Shown here: piece by piece, positions 6,866-13,683 of the stretch | How positions within the stretch are numbered: the stretch's first letter is position 1 | How the letters are laid out: each line of letters opens with the position of its first letter | From: Vulcanimicrobiota bacterium | GTDB lineage: Bacteria > Vulcanimicrobiota > Vulcanimicrobiia > Vulcanimicrobiales > Vulcanimicrobiaceae | Assembly (NCBI GenBank): GCA_019233165.1 | Contig: JAFAMS010000251.1 | Coordinates: 1 to 13,683 of the forward strand | DNA length: 13,683 nucleotides | Reading direction: 5' to 3' | Notes under the pieces: model-generated | What the model saw: only the letters and a program-made list of their open reading frames with translations | Databases searched by the model: none | What the model was told of the DNA's origin: nothing | Translations under genes and position numbers: made by a program

Positions 6866-8187
6866 TGGCCAAGCAAACGAGCGCGAATCTCGAAGCGATC
6901 GTCGGGGAGATCCCCGGGCCTCGCTCGCGGGCCCTCGCCGAGAGCCTGCGCGCGCACGAATCGCGCGGCGTCACGTATCTGGCAGACGACTTTCCGATCT
7001 TTTGGGAATCGGCTTCCGGCGCGCTCGTCACCGACGTCGACGGAAATCGTTACATCGATCTTACCTCGGCGTTCGGCGTCGCGACGAGCGGGCACACAAA
7101 CCCGGCGGTCGTCGCCGCGATCGCAGCGCAGGCCCAAGCGCTGATTCACGGCCTCGGCGACGTCCATCCCAGCCGAATGCGCGTCGCCCTCCTCTCGGCG
7201 CTCGCGCGCCTCGCCCCCGGCCCGCTCGAGAAATGTTTCTTGTCGTCGAGCGGCTCCGAGGCGGTCGACTTCGCGCTCAAGACGGCGTACCTGCGCACGA
7301 AGAAACCGGGGATCGTCGCGTTCGAAGGTTCGTATCACGGCCTCGCGTCGAGCGCGCTCTCCGTCACCGGAATCGAGCGTTTCCGGGCGCCGTTCAAACC
7401 CTTCGTCTCGGAGAGCGTAACCTTCGCACCGTATCCGTCTGCCTCGGCGAGCGCCGCGCAAAACGACGCCGCACGCTCGCTTCGGACGGTGGAAAGCGCG
7501 CTCGCCGGTGGCTGCGCAGCGGTGATCCTCGAGCCGATTCAGGGACGCGCCGGCGTCGTCGTCCCGCCCCGCGGATGGCTCCGCGGGCTGCGCGAGTTGT
7601 GCGACCGGCACGGCGCAGTCCTGATTTTCGATGAGATCTACACCGGCTTCGGTCGCACGGGCAAAATGTTCGCGTGCGAGCACGAGGGCATTCATCCGGA
7701 CCTGCTCTGCGTCGGGAAAGCGATCGCCGGCGGGATTCCGTTTGCGGCAACGATCGGGACCCGCCACGTCATGGACGCATGGGAAACCTCCCGCGGCGAG
7801 GCCATCTACACCTCGACCTATCTCGGAAACCCGCTTGCATGCGCGGCGGCACTCGCCAACTTCGAGCAACTCGAACGCGGCGGGCTCGTCGCGCGCGCTG
7901 CGACACTCGGCGCGCAGCTCGGCGCGCGACTCGAAACCTTCCGCAAGAATCCCGGCGTCGTCGACGTCCGCGGGCGCGGCTTGATGTGGGGGCTCGAGCT
8001 CAGCAGCGCCGCGCTCGCGTTCTCAGTCACGAAGGCGGCATTACGGTTGGGGACGATCGTCCTGCCGTCGGGGGTGCGTGGGAACGCGATTACGCTCGCG
8101 CCTCCCGCCGTCATCGAAGAAGACCAGCTGTGGCGCGCGCTGACGCTCCTCGAGCGCGCGCTCGCGCAGGCCGAGGTGGTCGCTTGA
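6865..8187 (+). CDS. Class III PLP-dependent aminotransferase
   Basis: 440-aa fold-type I transaminase of the omega-amino acid/GABA/diaminobutyrate/acetylornithine group, which typically moves an amino group onto an aldehyde or ketone rather than an alpha-keto acid. Motifs in order: GALVTDVDGNRYIDLTSAFG, SSSGSEAVDFALK (PLP phosphate site), FEGSYHGLA, ILEPIQGRAG, IFDEIYTGFGRTGKMFACEH (pyridine-binding D256), CVGKAIAGGIPFAA (Schiff-base lysine K285), and STYLGNPLACAAAL. GTG 6865 gives the expected N-terminus; the open frame continues upstream but only as an out-of-phase reading of luxC. The start overlaps the LuxC stop by one base (TAGTG). Directly after an aldehyde-producing reductase, it is a good candidate for aminating that aldehyde to a primary amine; that is inference. 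Ornithine, GABA or 2-aminobutanoate transaminase are alternatives. Confidence 0.9.
   Translation: MAKQTSANLEAIVGEIPGPRSRALAESLRAHESRGVTYLADDFPIFWESASGALVTDVDGNRYIDLTSAFGVATSGHTNPAVVAAIAAQAQALIHGLGDVHPSRMRVALLSALARLAPGPLEKCFLSSSGSEAVDFALKTAYLRTKKPGIVAFEGSYHGLASSALSVTGIERFRAPFKPFVSESVTFAPYPSASASAAQNDAARSLRTVESALAGGCAAVILEPIQGRAGVVVPPRGWLRGLRELCDRHGAVLIFDEIYTGFGRTGKMFACEHEGIHPDLLCVGKAIAGGIPFAATIGTRHVMDAWETSRGEAIYTSTYLGNPLACAAALANFEQLERGGLVARAATLGAQLGARLETFRKNPGVVDVRGRGLMWGLELSSAALAFSVTKAALRLGTIVLPSGVRGNAITLAPPAVIEEDQLWRALTLLERALAQAEVVA
8173..8176 (+). promoter_or_regulatory. Shine-Dalgarno sequence deciding the TTG start of the oxidoreductase
   Basis: GAGG, continuing as GAGGTGG, lies 7 bases before TTG 8184, within the end of the aminotransferase gene. 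It is one of the few plausible ribosome binding sites in the window and supports TTG as the start codon rather than an upstream out-of-phase extension. Confidence 0.55.
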
Positions 8188-9230
8188 GCGCGAAGATTCC
8201 GGTTGGTATCGTGGGGACGGGCTTCGGAGCAGTCGTCCACGCCCCGTCGTACCAGGCGCACGACGCCTTCGAGCTTCTCGCGATCGCGTCGCCGAATCGT
8301 GCCGAGGCCGTCGCGCGCGAGCTACGAATCCCGCACGCTTTCCGGTCCGCACGAGAGATGCTTGACGCGCTTCCGCACCTTGCCGCGATCTCCGTCTCGC
8401 CGCCGCCGTTCGCGCACTACGATGCGGCGCTCGCCGCGATCGAGGCCGGCAAGCACGTCTTGTGCGAAAAGCCGCTCGCGCAGACGGTCGCGCAGGCCGA
8501 GGCGCTCGTCGTCGCTGCACGGCGTCATGGGAACGCCTACGGCGTCGCGTTCGAGTTCCGGTTCGACGCGTCGCGTCAGGCGCTGCACGAGCTCGTGGTC
8601 AACGGCCACCTCGAGCCGCGGCGCGAGATCGAGTTCACCCACATGTCGACGACGCTGCGCGCCGAGAACACCGCGCGACGGCGCGGCTGGTGGTTCGAGC
8701 GTTCGCGCGGCGGCGGGATCGTGCAAGCGATCGGTTCGCATATGATCGACAGCGTCTGTTGGCTCGCCGGTCGCGAGCCGGTCGCGTGCACGGGATTCTG
8801 CCGAACTGCGAACCGCCGGCGGCGCGACGCGGACGGCGAATTCGAAAGCGACGTCGCCGACGGGATGTTCGCCCTCATCGACTTCGGCGAGGGCCTCGTC
8901 GGACGGCTCGCACTCGATGGAACGAACGCGGTCGACGCCTCGAGCCTGGCGGTCTTCGGCGAGAACCGGACCGCCGTCGCGACCGGCGAGAGCCTCGCGT
9001 GGACGAAGCTTTTCACGATCGACGCCGAGGAGCAGTCGGAGCTCGAGCTCGCCAAAGGGAAGTACGACCACCTGCGCGCGGCGCAACCGAACATCCCGCT
9101 CTTCATGCGCCTGCTCGACGAGTTCGCGGCCGCGATCGAAAACAAGCCGAACGCGCTTCCCACGTTCGAAGATGGGCTGCGCGTTCAGCGGGTGATGAAG
9201 GCCGTCGGCTACGAGGACGCTACGGGATGA
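8184..9230 (+). CDS. Gfo/Idh/MocA-family NAD(P)-dependent oxidoreductase
   Basis: 348 aa, normal length for the family, which oxidises or reduces sugar, inositol and other hydroxyl or keto carbons with NAD(P). Motifs: dinucleotide-binding VGIVGTGFGAVVHAP at the N-terminus, ISVSPPPFAHYDAALAAIEAG, then the hallmark CEKPLAQT with catalytic lysine K96, and AIGSHMIDSVCWLAG with the conserved His/Asp pair. The C-terminal domain ends with LPTFEDGLRVQRVMKAV, typical of the GFO_IDH_MocA C-terminal fold. TTG 8184 overlaps the aminotransferase stop (TTGA) and is preceded by GAGG. As last gene of the operon it may reduce or oxidise a product or precursor of the transaminase; substrate cannot be told from sequence. 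It ends by overlapping the convergent protease gene by 11 bases. Confidence 0.9.
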   Translation: MSAKIPVGIVGTGFGAVVHAPSYQAHDAFELLAIASPNRAEAVARELRIPHAFRSAREMLDALPHLAAISVSPPPFAHYDAALAAIEAGKHVLCEKPLAQTVAQAEALVVAARRHGNAYGVAFEFRFDASRQALHELVVNGHLEPRREIEFTHMSTTLRAENTARRRGWWFERSRGGGIVQAIGSHMIDSVCWLAGREPVACTGFCRTANRRRRDADGEFESDVADGMFALIDFGEGLVGRLALDGTNAVDASSLAVFGENRTAVATGESLAWTKLFTIDAEEQSELELAKGKYDHLRAAQPNIPLFMRLLDEFAAAIENKPNALPTFEDGLRVQRVMKAVGYEDATG

Positions 9231-11433
9231 CGTTCGAGCCGAGCTTGACCGGGACGATCCCCGAGGCCGAGCACGGTGAGCTCGTCGAGCAAGCCCCGCT
9301 CGCCCCGAAGTAGTCGCCCGCATCGACGATCCCGTTCCCGTTCGCGTCGTACCAGACGCCGATCTTGTACGCACCGCTCGGATTGATGTCCGCGATCCGG
9401 AACGTCCCGTCGGCGTTCACCGGGACACCGCCGGTATAGAACATATCGATGATCGCCGGCGCGGCATTCGTCGCGCCCGAGTTCGTGTACGCGAACGCGA
9501 CGAACTGGCTTTGCGCGGGGCGATAGGCCGGATAGGTGCTGTCGCCGGTCAGCTTCGCGAGGGCGCGCGCGACGTTCAGCCGGCCTTTTCCCTGATACGA
9601 CGGATCGACGCCCGGGATGGCATCGGTGGTATCGTACAGCAGCTGCGCGACCTGCGCCGGCGTCATCGACGGGTTGAGCGCGAGGATTAGCGCCGCAGCT
9701 CCGGCGACGTGCGGCGTCGCCTGCGACGTCCCGGCGAATTGCCCGGAACAGACGCCGTCGGGTTGTTGCGACGTGTTGCATTTCGGCGAGCCGTTCGGCG
9801 AGCTCAAATTGTCGATCCAGTGAAAGTTGTCCGGATCGCTGCCGCCGGTCGGATCGCCGCCCGGTGCAACGATTCCCAGCCCCGGTCCGCCGTTCGAGTA
9901 CGACGCGACGTATTCGGTCGTGCACGAAGTCCCGTTGTCGAGGCATGCAGAGGCGCCGACCGCGATCACCCCCGGATACGCGCCCGGATAGTCGAGGCTC
10001 GTCACGCCACACGCCGGCTGCGACGTATTGCAGACCGGCGGCCGGTTCGGCGTGTACGGTCCGCTCTCGTTCCCCGCAGCGGCAACGACGACGACGTTGT
10101 GGGCGATCGCATAGGCGATCGCGGCCGCCTCGGTGTCGTCGTAACCGTTGTTCCCGGAGCTGTCGACTTGCGGCCCGCCGATCGAGAGGTTGATCACGCG
10201 CGCGCCGTTGTTCGCCGCGTACTGCACGGCGTTCGCCTCGTCGGCGGTGTTGATCCCGCCGTTGTTGTCGATGATCTTGAGGACCATCAAGTTCGCGTTG
10301 AAACCGACGCCGGCAAAGCCGAAGCCGTTGTTCGTAACCGCGGCGGCGATTCCGCCGGTGTTCGAGCCGTGGCCGTCGTTATCGGGCGCGCCCGACGTCG
10401 GGTTCCCGCCGCCCAAGAACGTGAGCGCGGTCGAGACCTTCGAGAAGTCTTTGGACGTGCTGTCGTAGCCGGTGTCGAGGTCGGCGATCGTGACGCCGTT
10501 CCCTTGCGTGTACGACCATGCTTGCGGCATCTGGATCTGGAACATGTCCCACTGTTGGTTCTGCAGTTGGAAGTGCGTGTCGTTCGGGACGAACGGCGCG
10601 CCCATCAAATAGCGGAGGTGGACGTGCGAGGTTTTCACGACCTCGGCGTGCCGCGCCAGCTTCGCGCTCAGGCTCTCGAACGTCGAGCCGGCGGGGATCG
10701 GGACGACGCGCGTCAAGACGCCGTCCGTTGTAATGACGTCGTTTCCACCGGGGAGCCGTTCGACGTTCTCGACGTCGCGCGCCGTTCGGCCACCCATCTG
10801 CAACGCCGAAAGCTGATACTTGACGAAGAGATGCTGCGGGTCGATCGAGGGCCGCTCGCGCGCGTTCGTGAGCGGCGGCCTGCGAACGGTTTCGAACGGC
10901 GCGGTTTGCGCCAAGCTTTGCGCGCGAATCACCGAGCTGTAGGCGTTCGAGATCGAGCCTTGCGTGTCGACGACGCGGTTGTAGAAGACCTGATGGTTTC
11001 CGTTCCGCGTTTGATTGAAGACGACGGTGTAGTTTGCCCCTCCGTTCCCCGGCTGAACGGTGATTTGGTTCGGGCCTGCCTGCCCGATCGCCGGATTGTA
11101 GGACGGAAGCGGGGTGACGTTGACCGGGGTCGTCCCGACCGTCTGGCCGTCTAGGAGGACGGTGAGGCCGCTGGGATTTGAGTTCACGCTGTAGACGCTG
11201 CACGGTGTCCGCACCCCCGAGTTCGCACCGCACGGGTTCGCAGCGCCGGTCGCCGTGATCGTTGGGGTCGGCATCGGCGTCGGCGTCGCGGTCGGAGGCG
11301 AGGTCGGCGGCGGGCCCGAGCTCGAGCCTCCGCCTCCGCCACATCCGGCGGCAAAGAGCGCGGCGAAAAATACTAATGCGGCGGGCCGGAAAAGGGCTCG
11401 CGCGCGGGGGCGGGACTGATTGTCGGTCAGCAT
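9220..11433 (-). CDS. Lipoprotein subtilisin-like serine protease (S8) with PEGA-like domain
   Basis: 737 aa from ATG 11433. Lipoprotein signal: basic start, hydrophobic core, lipobox LFAAGC with lipidated C31, then GGGGG and a Pro/Thr linker. Next is a PEGA-like domain (NSNPSGLTVLLDGQTVG, about 84-150), probably surface- or matrix-associated, then a propeptide-like region (about 210-295). The S8 catalytic domain shows IADLDTGYD (D320), DGHGSNTGGIA (H355), AAAGNESG (oxyanion N455) and GTSQATPHVAG (S570). All catalytic residues are present, so it should be active. Near the end DANGNGIVDAGD (696-707) looks like a calcium-binding loop. Ten cysteines occur as five close pairs. The frame is open 36 codons further upstream to 11541, but ATG 11433 has GGAG just before it and begins the signal peptide. 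Likely role: extracellular or cell-surface proteolysis. Confidence 0.93.
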   Translation of the reverse strand: MLTDNQSRPRARALFRPAALVFFAALFAAGCGGGGGSSSGPPPTSPPTATPTPMPTPTITATGAANPCGANSGVRTPCSVYSVNSNPSGLTVLLDGQTVGTTPVNVTPLPSYNPAIGQAGPNQITVQPGNGGANYTVVFNQTRNGNHQVFYNRVVDTQGSISNAYSSVIRAQSLAQTAPFETVRRPPLTNARERPSIDPQHLFVKYQLSALQMGGRTARDVENVERLPGGNDVITTDGVLTRVVPIPAGSTFESLSAKLARHAEVVKTSHVHLRYLMGAPFVPNDTHFQLQNQQWDMFQIQMPQAWSYTQGNGVTIADLDTGYDSTSKDFSKVSTALTFLGGGNPTSGAPDNDGHGSNTGGIAAAVTNNGFGFAGVGFNANLMVLKIIDNNGGINTADEANAVQYAANNGARVINLSIGGPQVDSSGNNGYDDTEAAAIAYAIAHNVVVVAAAGNESGPYTPNRPPVCNTSQPACGVTSLDYPGAYPGVIAVGASACLDNGTSCTTEYVASYSNGGPGLGIVAPGGDPTGGSDPDNFHWIDNLSSPNGSPKCNTSQQPDGVCSGQFAGTSQATPHVAGAAALILALNPSMTPAQVAQLLYDTTDAIPGVDPSYQGKGRLNVARALAKLTGDSTYPAYRPAQSQFVAFAYTNSGATNAAPAIIDMFYTGGVPVNADGTFRIADINPSGAYKIGVWYDANGNGIVDAGDYFGASGACSTSSPCSASGIVPVKLGSNVIP

Positions 11434-11436
11434 AGT

Positions 11437-11440
11437 CTCC
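11437..11440 (-). promoter_or_regulatory. Ribosome binding site (GGAG) of the protease gene
   Basis: On the minus strand CTCCGGAG, itself an 8-base palindrome, ends 3 bases before ATG 11433. The spacing is short, but together with the lipoprotein signal it favours this ATG over the upstream in-frame start. The 73-base gap behind it (11434-11506) holds a short inverted repeat, GCCT-tccc-AGGC at 11474-11485, without a T-run, and a weak TAAACT -10 candidate. I see no clear promoter or terminator in it. Confidence 0.5.
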
Positions 11441-11506
11441 GGAGGGGGTTCACCTAGTTTATTCGGTCGGCCCGCCTTCCCAGGCTTAACGTTTGGTAAA
11501 TGCCGT

Positions 11507-12523
11507 TCAGTAGATCGAGGCAAACGAGCGCTGGGACGCATGAACCTCCTCGAGGACCGTCATCCACGCGATGTTGTACCGGCGAGGATGGAGGAGCCAC
11601 GAGAGGTCGTCGAGCGGGAGCCGCTTGAGCATTTCGTCGATCGACTCCAAGACCGTCACCCCCGGGGTGAATCTTAATGCAGCGGTCATCTTGGCGTTCG
11701 ACATCCGATAGTCGCGAACGAATTTGGGGAGCGGGGTCTCTTCGAGCTCGACGCGGCGGCCGCGAATCGAGAGCGAGCCGGCGACGAGCATGGCGAGCTC
11801 TCGGATCTGATAGTTCTCCTGCATCACGTTGAAGATTTCGGCGTGGACCTTCTCGCGCGGCGCCTCGTAGCAGGCGACGTGCGCCCGCGCGACGTCTCCG
11901 ACGTCGACGAGCGGCCGCCACTGCCACCCTCCGCCGTGCAGGAAAAGCTTTCCGAAGACGGTTGCATCTTTCACGAACGTGTTCACCACGAGATCGAAGC
12001 GCATCCGGGGGCTGTAGCCGTAGACGGTCCCTTGCCGTAAGATCACCGGCGAGAACGCGTCGCTCGCGGCTGCCAGCAGCGCTTCTTCTCCATACCGTTT
12101 CGACTGCGAGTACGCGCCGCGCGGCTCGACCGCCGCCGTTTCGTCGTACATCCCCGGTCCGAGGCCATCGTAGAGCGAGGCGCTCGAGCCGAAGACCAGC
12201 CGCCGGACCCCCGTGCGCTTGCAGGCTTCGGCAAGGCGCTCCGTCGCGACGGCGTTCATCTCCCAATTCGCTTGCGGATTGTACTCGGCGGTCGGATCGT
12301 TCGAGAGTCCGGCGAGGTGGCTGACGACCTCGATCCCTTCGAGCCAACGGTCGTCCCACGCGCGCACGTCGCCTTCGATCCACTCGACCTGTGGAAGCTG
12401 CGCCGCCATCTCGCGTCCGAAGAAGAACCGGTCGACGACGCGTACGCGGTCCCCACGCTCGACGAGCGCGCGGCACAGCTCGAAACCGATATAGCCGGCC
12501 CCGCCGGTGACGAGAACGTTCAG
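11507..12523 (-). CDS. Extended SDR NAD-dependent epimerase/dehydratase
   Basis: 338 aa if begun at CTG 12523. Extended short-chain dehydrogenase fold: LNVLVTGGAGYIGFEL (NAD-binding GxxGxxG) at the very start, VVDRFFFGRE, DVRAW (adenine-side Asp), HLAGLSNDP, GSSASLYDG (catalytic Ser region), YSQSK (Y138, K142), then RQGTVYGYSPRMRFDLVVN and the WRPLVDVGDVARA segment typical of sugar-nucleotide epimerases. Likely acts on an NDP-sugar (4-epimerase, reductase or 4,6-dehydratase type); substrate unknown. No ATG, GTG or TTG lies at the expected N-terminus: the codon in position is CTG, overlapping the cinA stop as CTGA. The nearest in-frame canonical starts are TTG 12589 and ATG 12700, both inside cinA and adding unconserved Arg-rich residues. 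C-terminus ends ASIY just before the protease leader. Confidence 0.88.
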   Translation of the reverse strand: MNVLVTGGAGYIGFELCRALVERGDRVRVVDRFFFGREMAAQLPQVEWIEGDVRAWDDRWLEGIEVVSHLAGLSNDPTAEYNPQANWEMNAVATERLAEACKRTGVRRLVFGSSASLYDGLGPGMYDETAAVEPRGAYSQSKRYGEEALLAAASDAFSPVILRQGTVYGYSPRMRFDLVVNTFVKDATVFGKLFLHGGGWQWRPLVDVGDVARAHVACYEAPREKVHAEIFNVMQENYQIRELAMLVAGSLSIRGRRVELEETPLPKFVRDYRMSNAKMTAALRFTPGVTVLESIDEMLKRLPLDDLSWLLHPRRYNIAWMTVLEEVHASQRSFASIY

Positions 12524-13683
12524 CGCGGAGCGGCCGCCATGAACGGCGTGATCGGCACTTGCGCGTCGGCGCGTTCGAGATAGCGCCAAATCGCCGAAAG
12601 TGCAGCCATCGTCGCGCGGCTGCGAATATCGGAGCGCTCGCCGGGGAAGTTCGCGCGATAGGTTCGCGGCTCGGGCGCATCGGTGACGAGCGCGAACCAT
12701 ACGAGGCCGACCGGTTTTTCTTCGGTCCCGCCGGTCGGGCCGGCGACGCCGGTCGTCGCGATCGCGATATCGGTCCCGAGGCGACGACGGGCGCCGCGCG
12801 CCATCGCGATCGCCGCCTCGACGCTGACGGCACCGTGCTCGCGCAACACGTCGAGCGGGACGTCGAGCAGATCGCGCTTCGCATCGTCGCTATAGGCGAC
12901 GACGCCGCCGCGAAAGACGGCCGACGCTCCGGGGACCCGCACGAGAGCGTCCGCGACGGCTCCACCGGTACACGACTCGGCGGTCGCGATCGTCTGCCGG
13001 CGACGTCGCAGCGCGTCGACGATCGCCCCTTCGATCGTTTGATCGTCGACGCCGAAGATGCCGTAGCCGATCCTTTCGCGGATCTCTTGCTCGACCGGCG
13101 CGATCAGCTCGCGCGCGGCTTCGGTCGTTTCGGCTTTTGCCATGATCTTCACGTCGCAGCGCCCGCCGTGCGCGAGGACTGCGATCTTCGGGTTTTCGAG
13201 CGAGCGAAAAAGATCTTCGATGCGGCGATCGAGCTCGGACTCAGGGATACCGATCGTGTGGATCGTCCGCGTCGCAATCGTTCCCCGCAAGCCGAATCGC
13301 TCGACGAGCCAGGGGATCAGCCGCTCCGTCAGCATCGCACGCATCTCGCGCGGGACGCCCGGCATCCCCGCCACGAATTTTCCGTCGGCGCGCAATGCGA
13401 CGAACCCGGGCGCGGTGCCGTGCGGATTTTCGAGGACGATCCCCGGCGTCGGCAGCATCGCCTGTCGCCGGTTGTTCTCGCTCATCGTGCGTCCCATCGC
13501 GGCGAACCGCGCTTCGATCGCCTCGAGGGAGGCCTGATGGAGCGCGAGCTCGGTTCCGGTCGCATCCGCGACCGCTTCTTTTGTGAGGTCGTCGACGGTC
13601 GGGCCGAGACCGCCGGTCGTCACGACGCCGTCGGCCCGTTCGAGCGCGAGACGGAGCATCGCTTCCAGGCGTTCCCTGTTGTC
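12520..13683 (-). CDS. cinA: CinA-like protein with nicotinamide-nucleotide amidase domain (N-terminus off right edge)
   Basis: Open from the right edge; the first visible residues DNRERLEAML fit the CinA N-terminal region after its start, so roughly the first 50 residues are missing. N-terminal MoCF-like domain: VVTTGGLGPTVDD, SENNRRQA, GTAPGF and MPGVPREM, the domain described as an ADP-ribose pyrophosphatase. C-terminal PncC-type domain: TIATAESCTGGAVAD, FRGGVVAYSDDAKRDLL, AVSVEAAIAMARGARRR, IATTGVAGPTGGT and KPVGLVWFAL, which deamidates nicotinamide mononucleotide to nicotinate mononucleotide in pyridine-nucleotide salvage. Both domains look intact. CinA is often followed by recA in other bacteria; here it is followed by the epimerase, whose start overlaps the TGA stop. 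A competence role is historical in Gram-positives and not implied here. Confidence 0.93.
   Translation of the reverse strand, partial: DNRERLEAMLRLALERADGVVTTGGLGPTVDDLTKEAVADATGTELALHQASLEAIEARFAAMGRTMSENNRRQAMLPTPGIVLENPHGTAPGFVALRADGKFVAGMPGVPREMRAMLTERLIPWLVERFGLRGTIATRTIHTIGIPESELDRRIEDLFRSLENPKIAVLAHGGRCDVKIMAKAETTEAARELIAPVEQEIRERIGYGIFGVDDQTIEGAIVDALRRRRQTIATAESCTGGAVADALVRVPGASAVFRGGVVAYSDDAKRDLLDVPLDVLREHGAVSVEAAIAMARGARRRLGTDIAIATTGVAGPTGGTEEKPVGLVWFALVTDAPEPRTYRANFPGERSDIRSRATMAALSAIWRYLERADAQVPITPFMAAAPR

Noticed and set aside
9709..11154. Plus-strand open frame of 481 codons opposite the protease
   Set aside because: The minus strand carries the full subtilase triad; the plus-strand product is a basic low-complexity shadow.
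11474..11485. Short inverted repeat as a terminator of cinA-epimerase
   Set aside because: Only a 4-bp stem and no T-run follows on the transcribed strand.
11434..11541. 36-codon upstream extension of the protease
   Set aside because: It would bury the lipoprotein signal peptide and overlap the epimerase; ATG 11433 has GGAG in front and begins the signal.
12524..12700. 59-codon upstream extension of the epimerase to ATG 12700
   Set aside because: Lies wholly inside conserved cinA in another phase and gives an Arg-rich stretch without family similarity.

Overview
This is a high-GC (by eye about two thirds G+C), gene-dense bacterial chromosome segment of 13 protein genes with almost no intergenic DNA. 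Neighbouring starts and stops repeatedly overlap by 1-4 bases. Starts are often GTG or TTG, with one probable CTG, and Shine-Dalgarno sequences are mostly absent. No RNA gene, insertion sequence, CRISPR array or phage gene was found. GC content, leaderless-looking promoters and a Thr/Pro-linker lipoprotein protease would fit an uncultured soil or terrestrial phylum such as Eremiobacterota (WPS-2) or a relative. That placement is an inference, not shown by any marker here.

Left block, minus strand (1-2070): ribosomal protein L31 (rpmE), then a 163-residue protein resembling a degenerate methyltransferase domain, then a family GT17-type glycosyltransferase running off the left edge. The C-terminal half of the glycosyltransferase appears homologous to the 163-residue protein. 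rpmE has a TATAAT box almost touching its start, suggesting a leaderless transcript.

Central block, plus strand (2142-9230): a secreted protein with a Pro/Thr linker and a beta-rich C-terminal domain, then six tightly coupled genes. These are O-acetylhomoserine sulfhydrylase (metY), a YccU-type CoA-binding protein, a LuxE-type acyl-protein synthetase, a LuxC-type acyl-CoA reductase, a class III PLP aminotransferase and a Gfo/Idh/MocA oxidoreductase. There is no luciferase (luxAB). The order suggests a carboxylic acid to aldehyde to amine module: LuxE activates an acid, LuxC reduces it to an aldehyde, and the aminotransferase aminates it. The Gfo/Idh enzyme would act before or after. This is the most interesting hypothesis in the window.

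Right block, minus strand (9220-13683): CinA (open at the right edge), an extended SDR sugar-nucleotide epimerase-like protein probably starting at CTG inside the CinA stop (CTGA), and a large lipoprotein subtilase (S8) with a PEGA-like domain, five local cysteine pairs and a C-terminal calcium-loop-like motif. The plus-strand operon and the protease converge with their coding ends overlapping by 11 bases.

No stretch longer than 300 bases lacks a gene. The only real gaps are 2071-2141 (divergent promoter region) and 11434-11506 (upstream of the protease).
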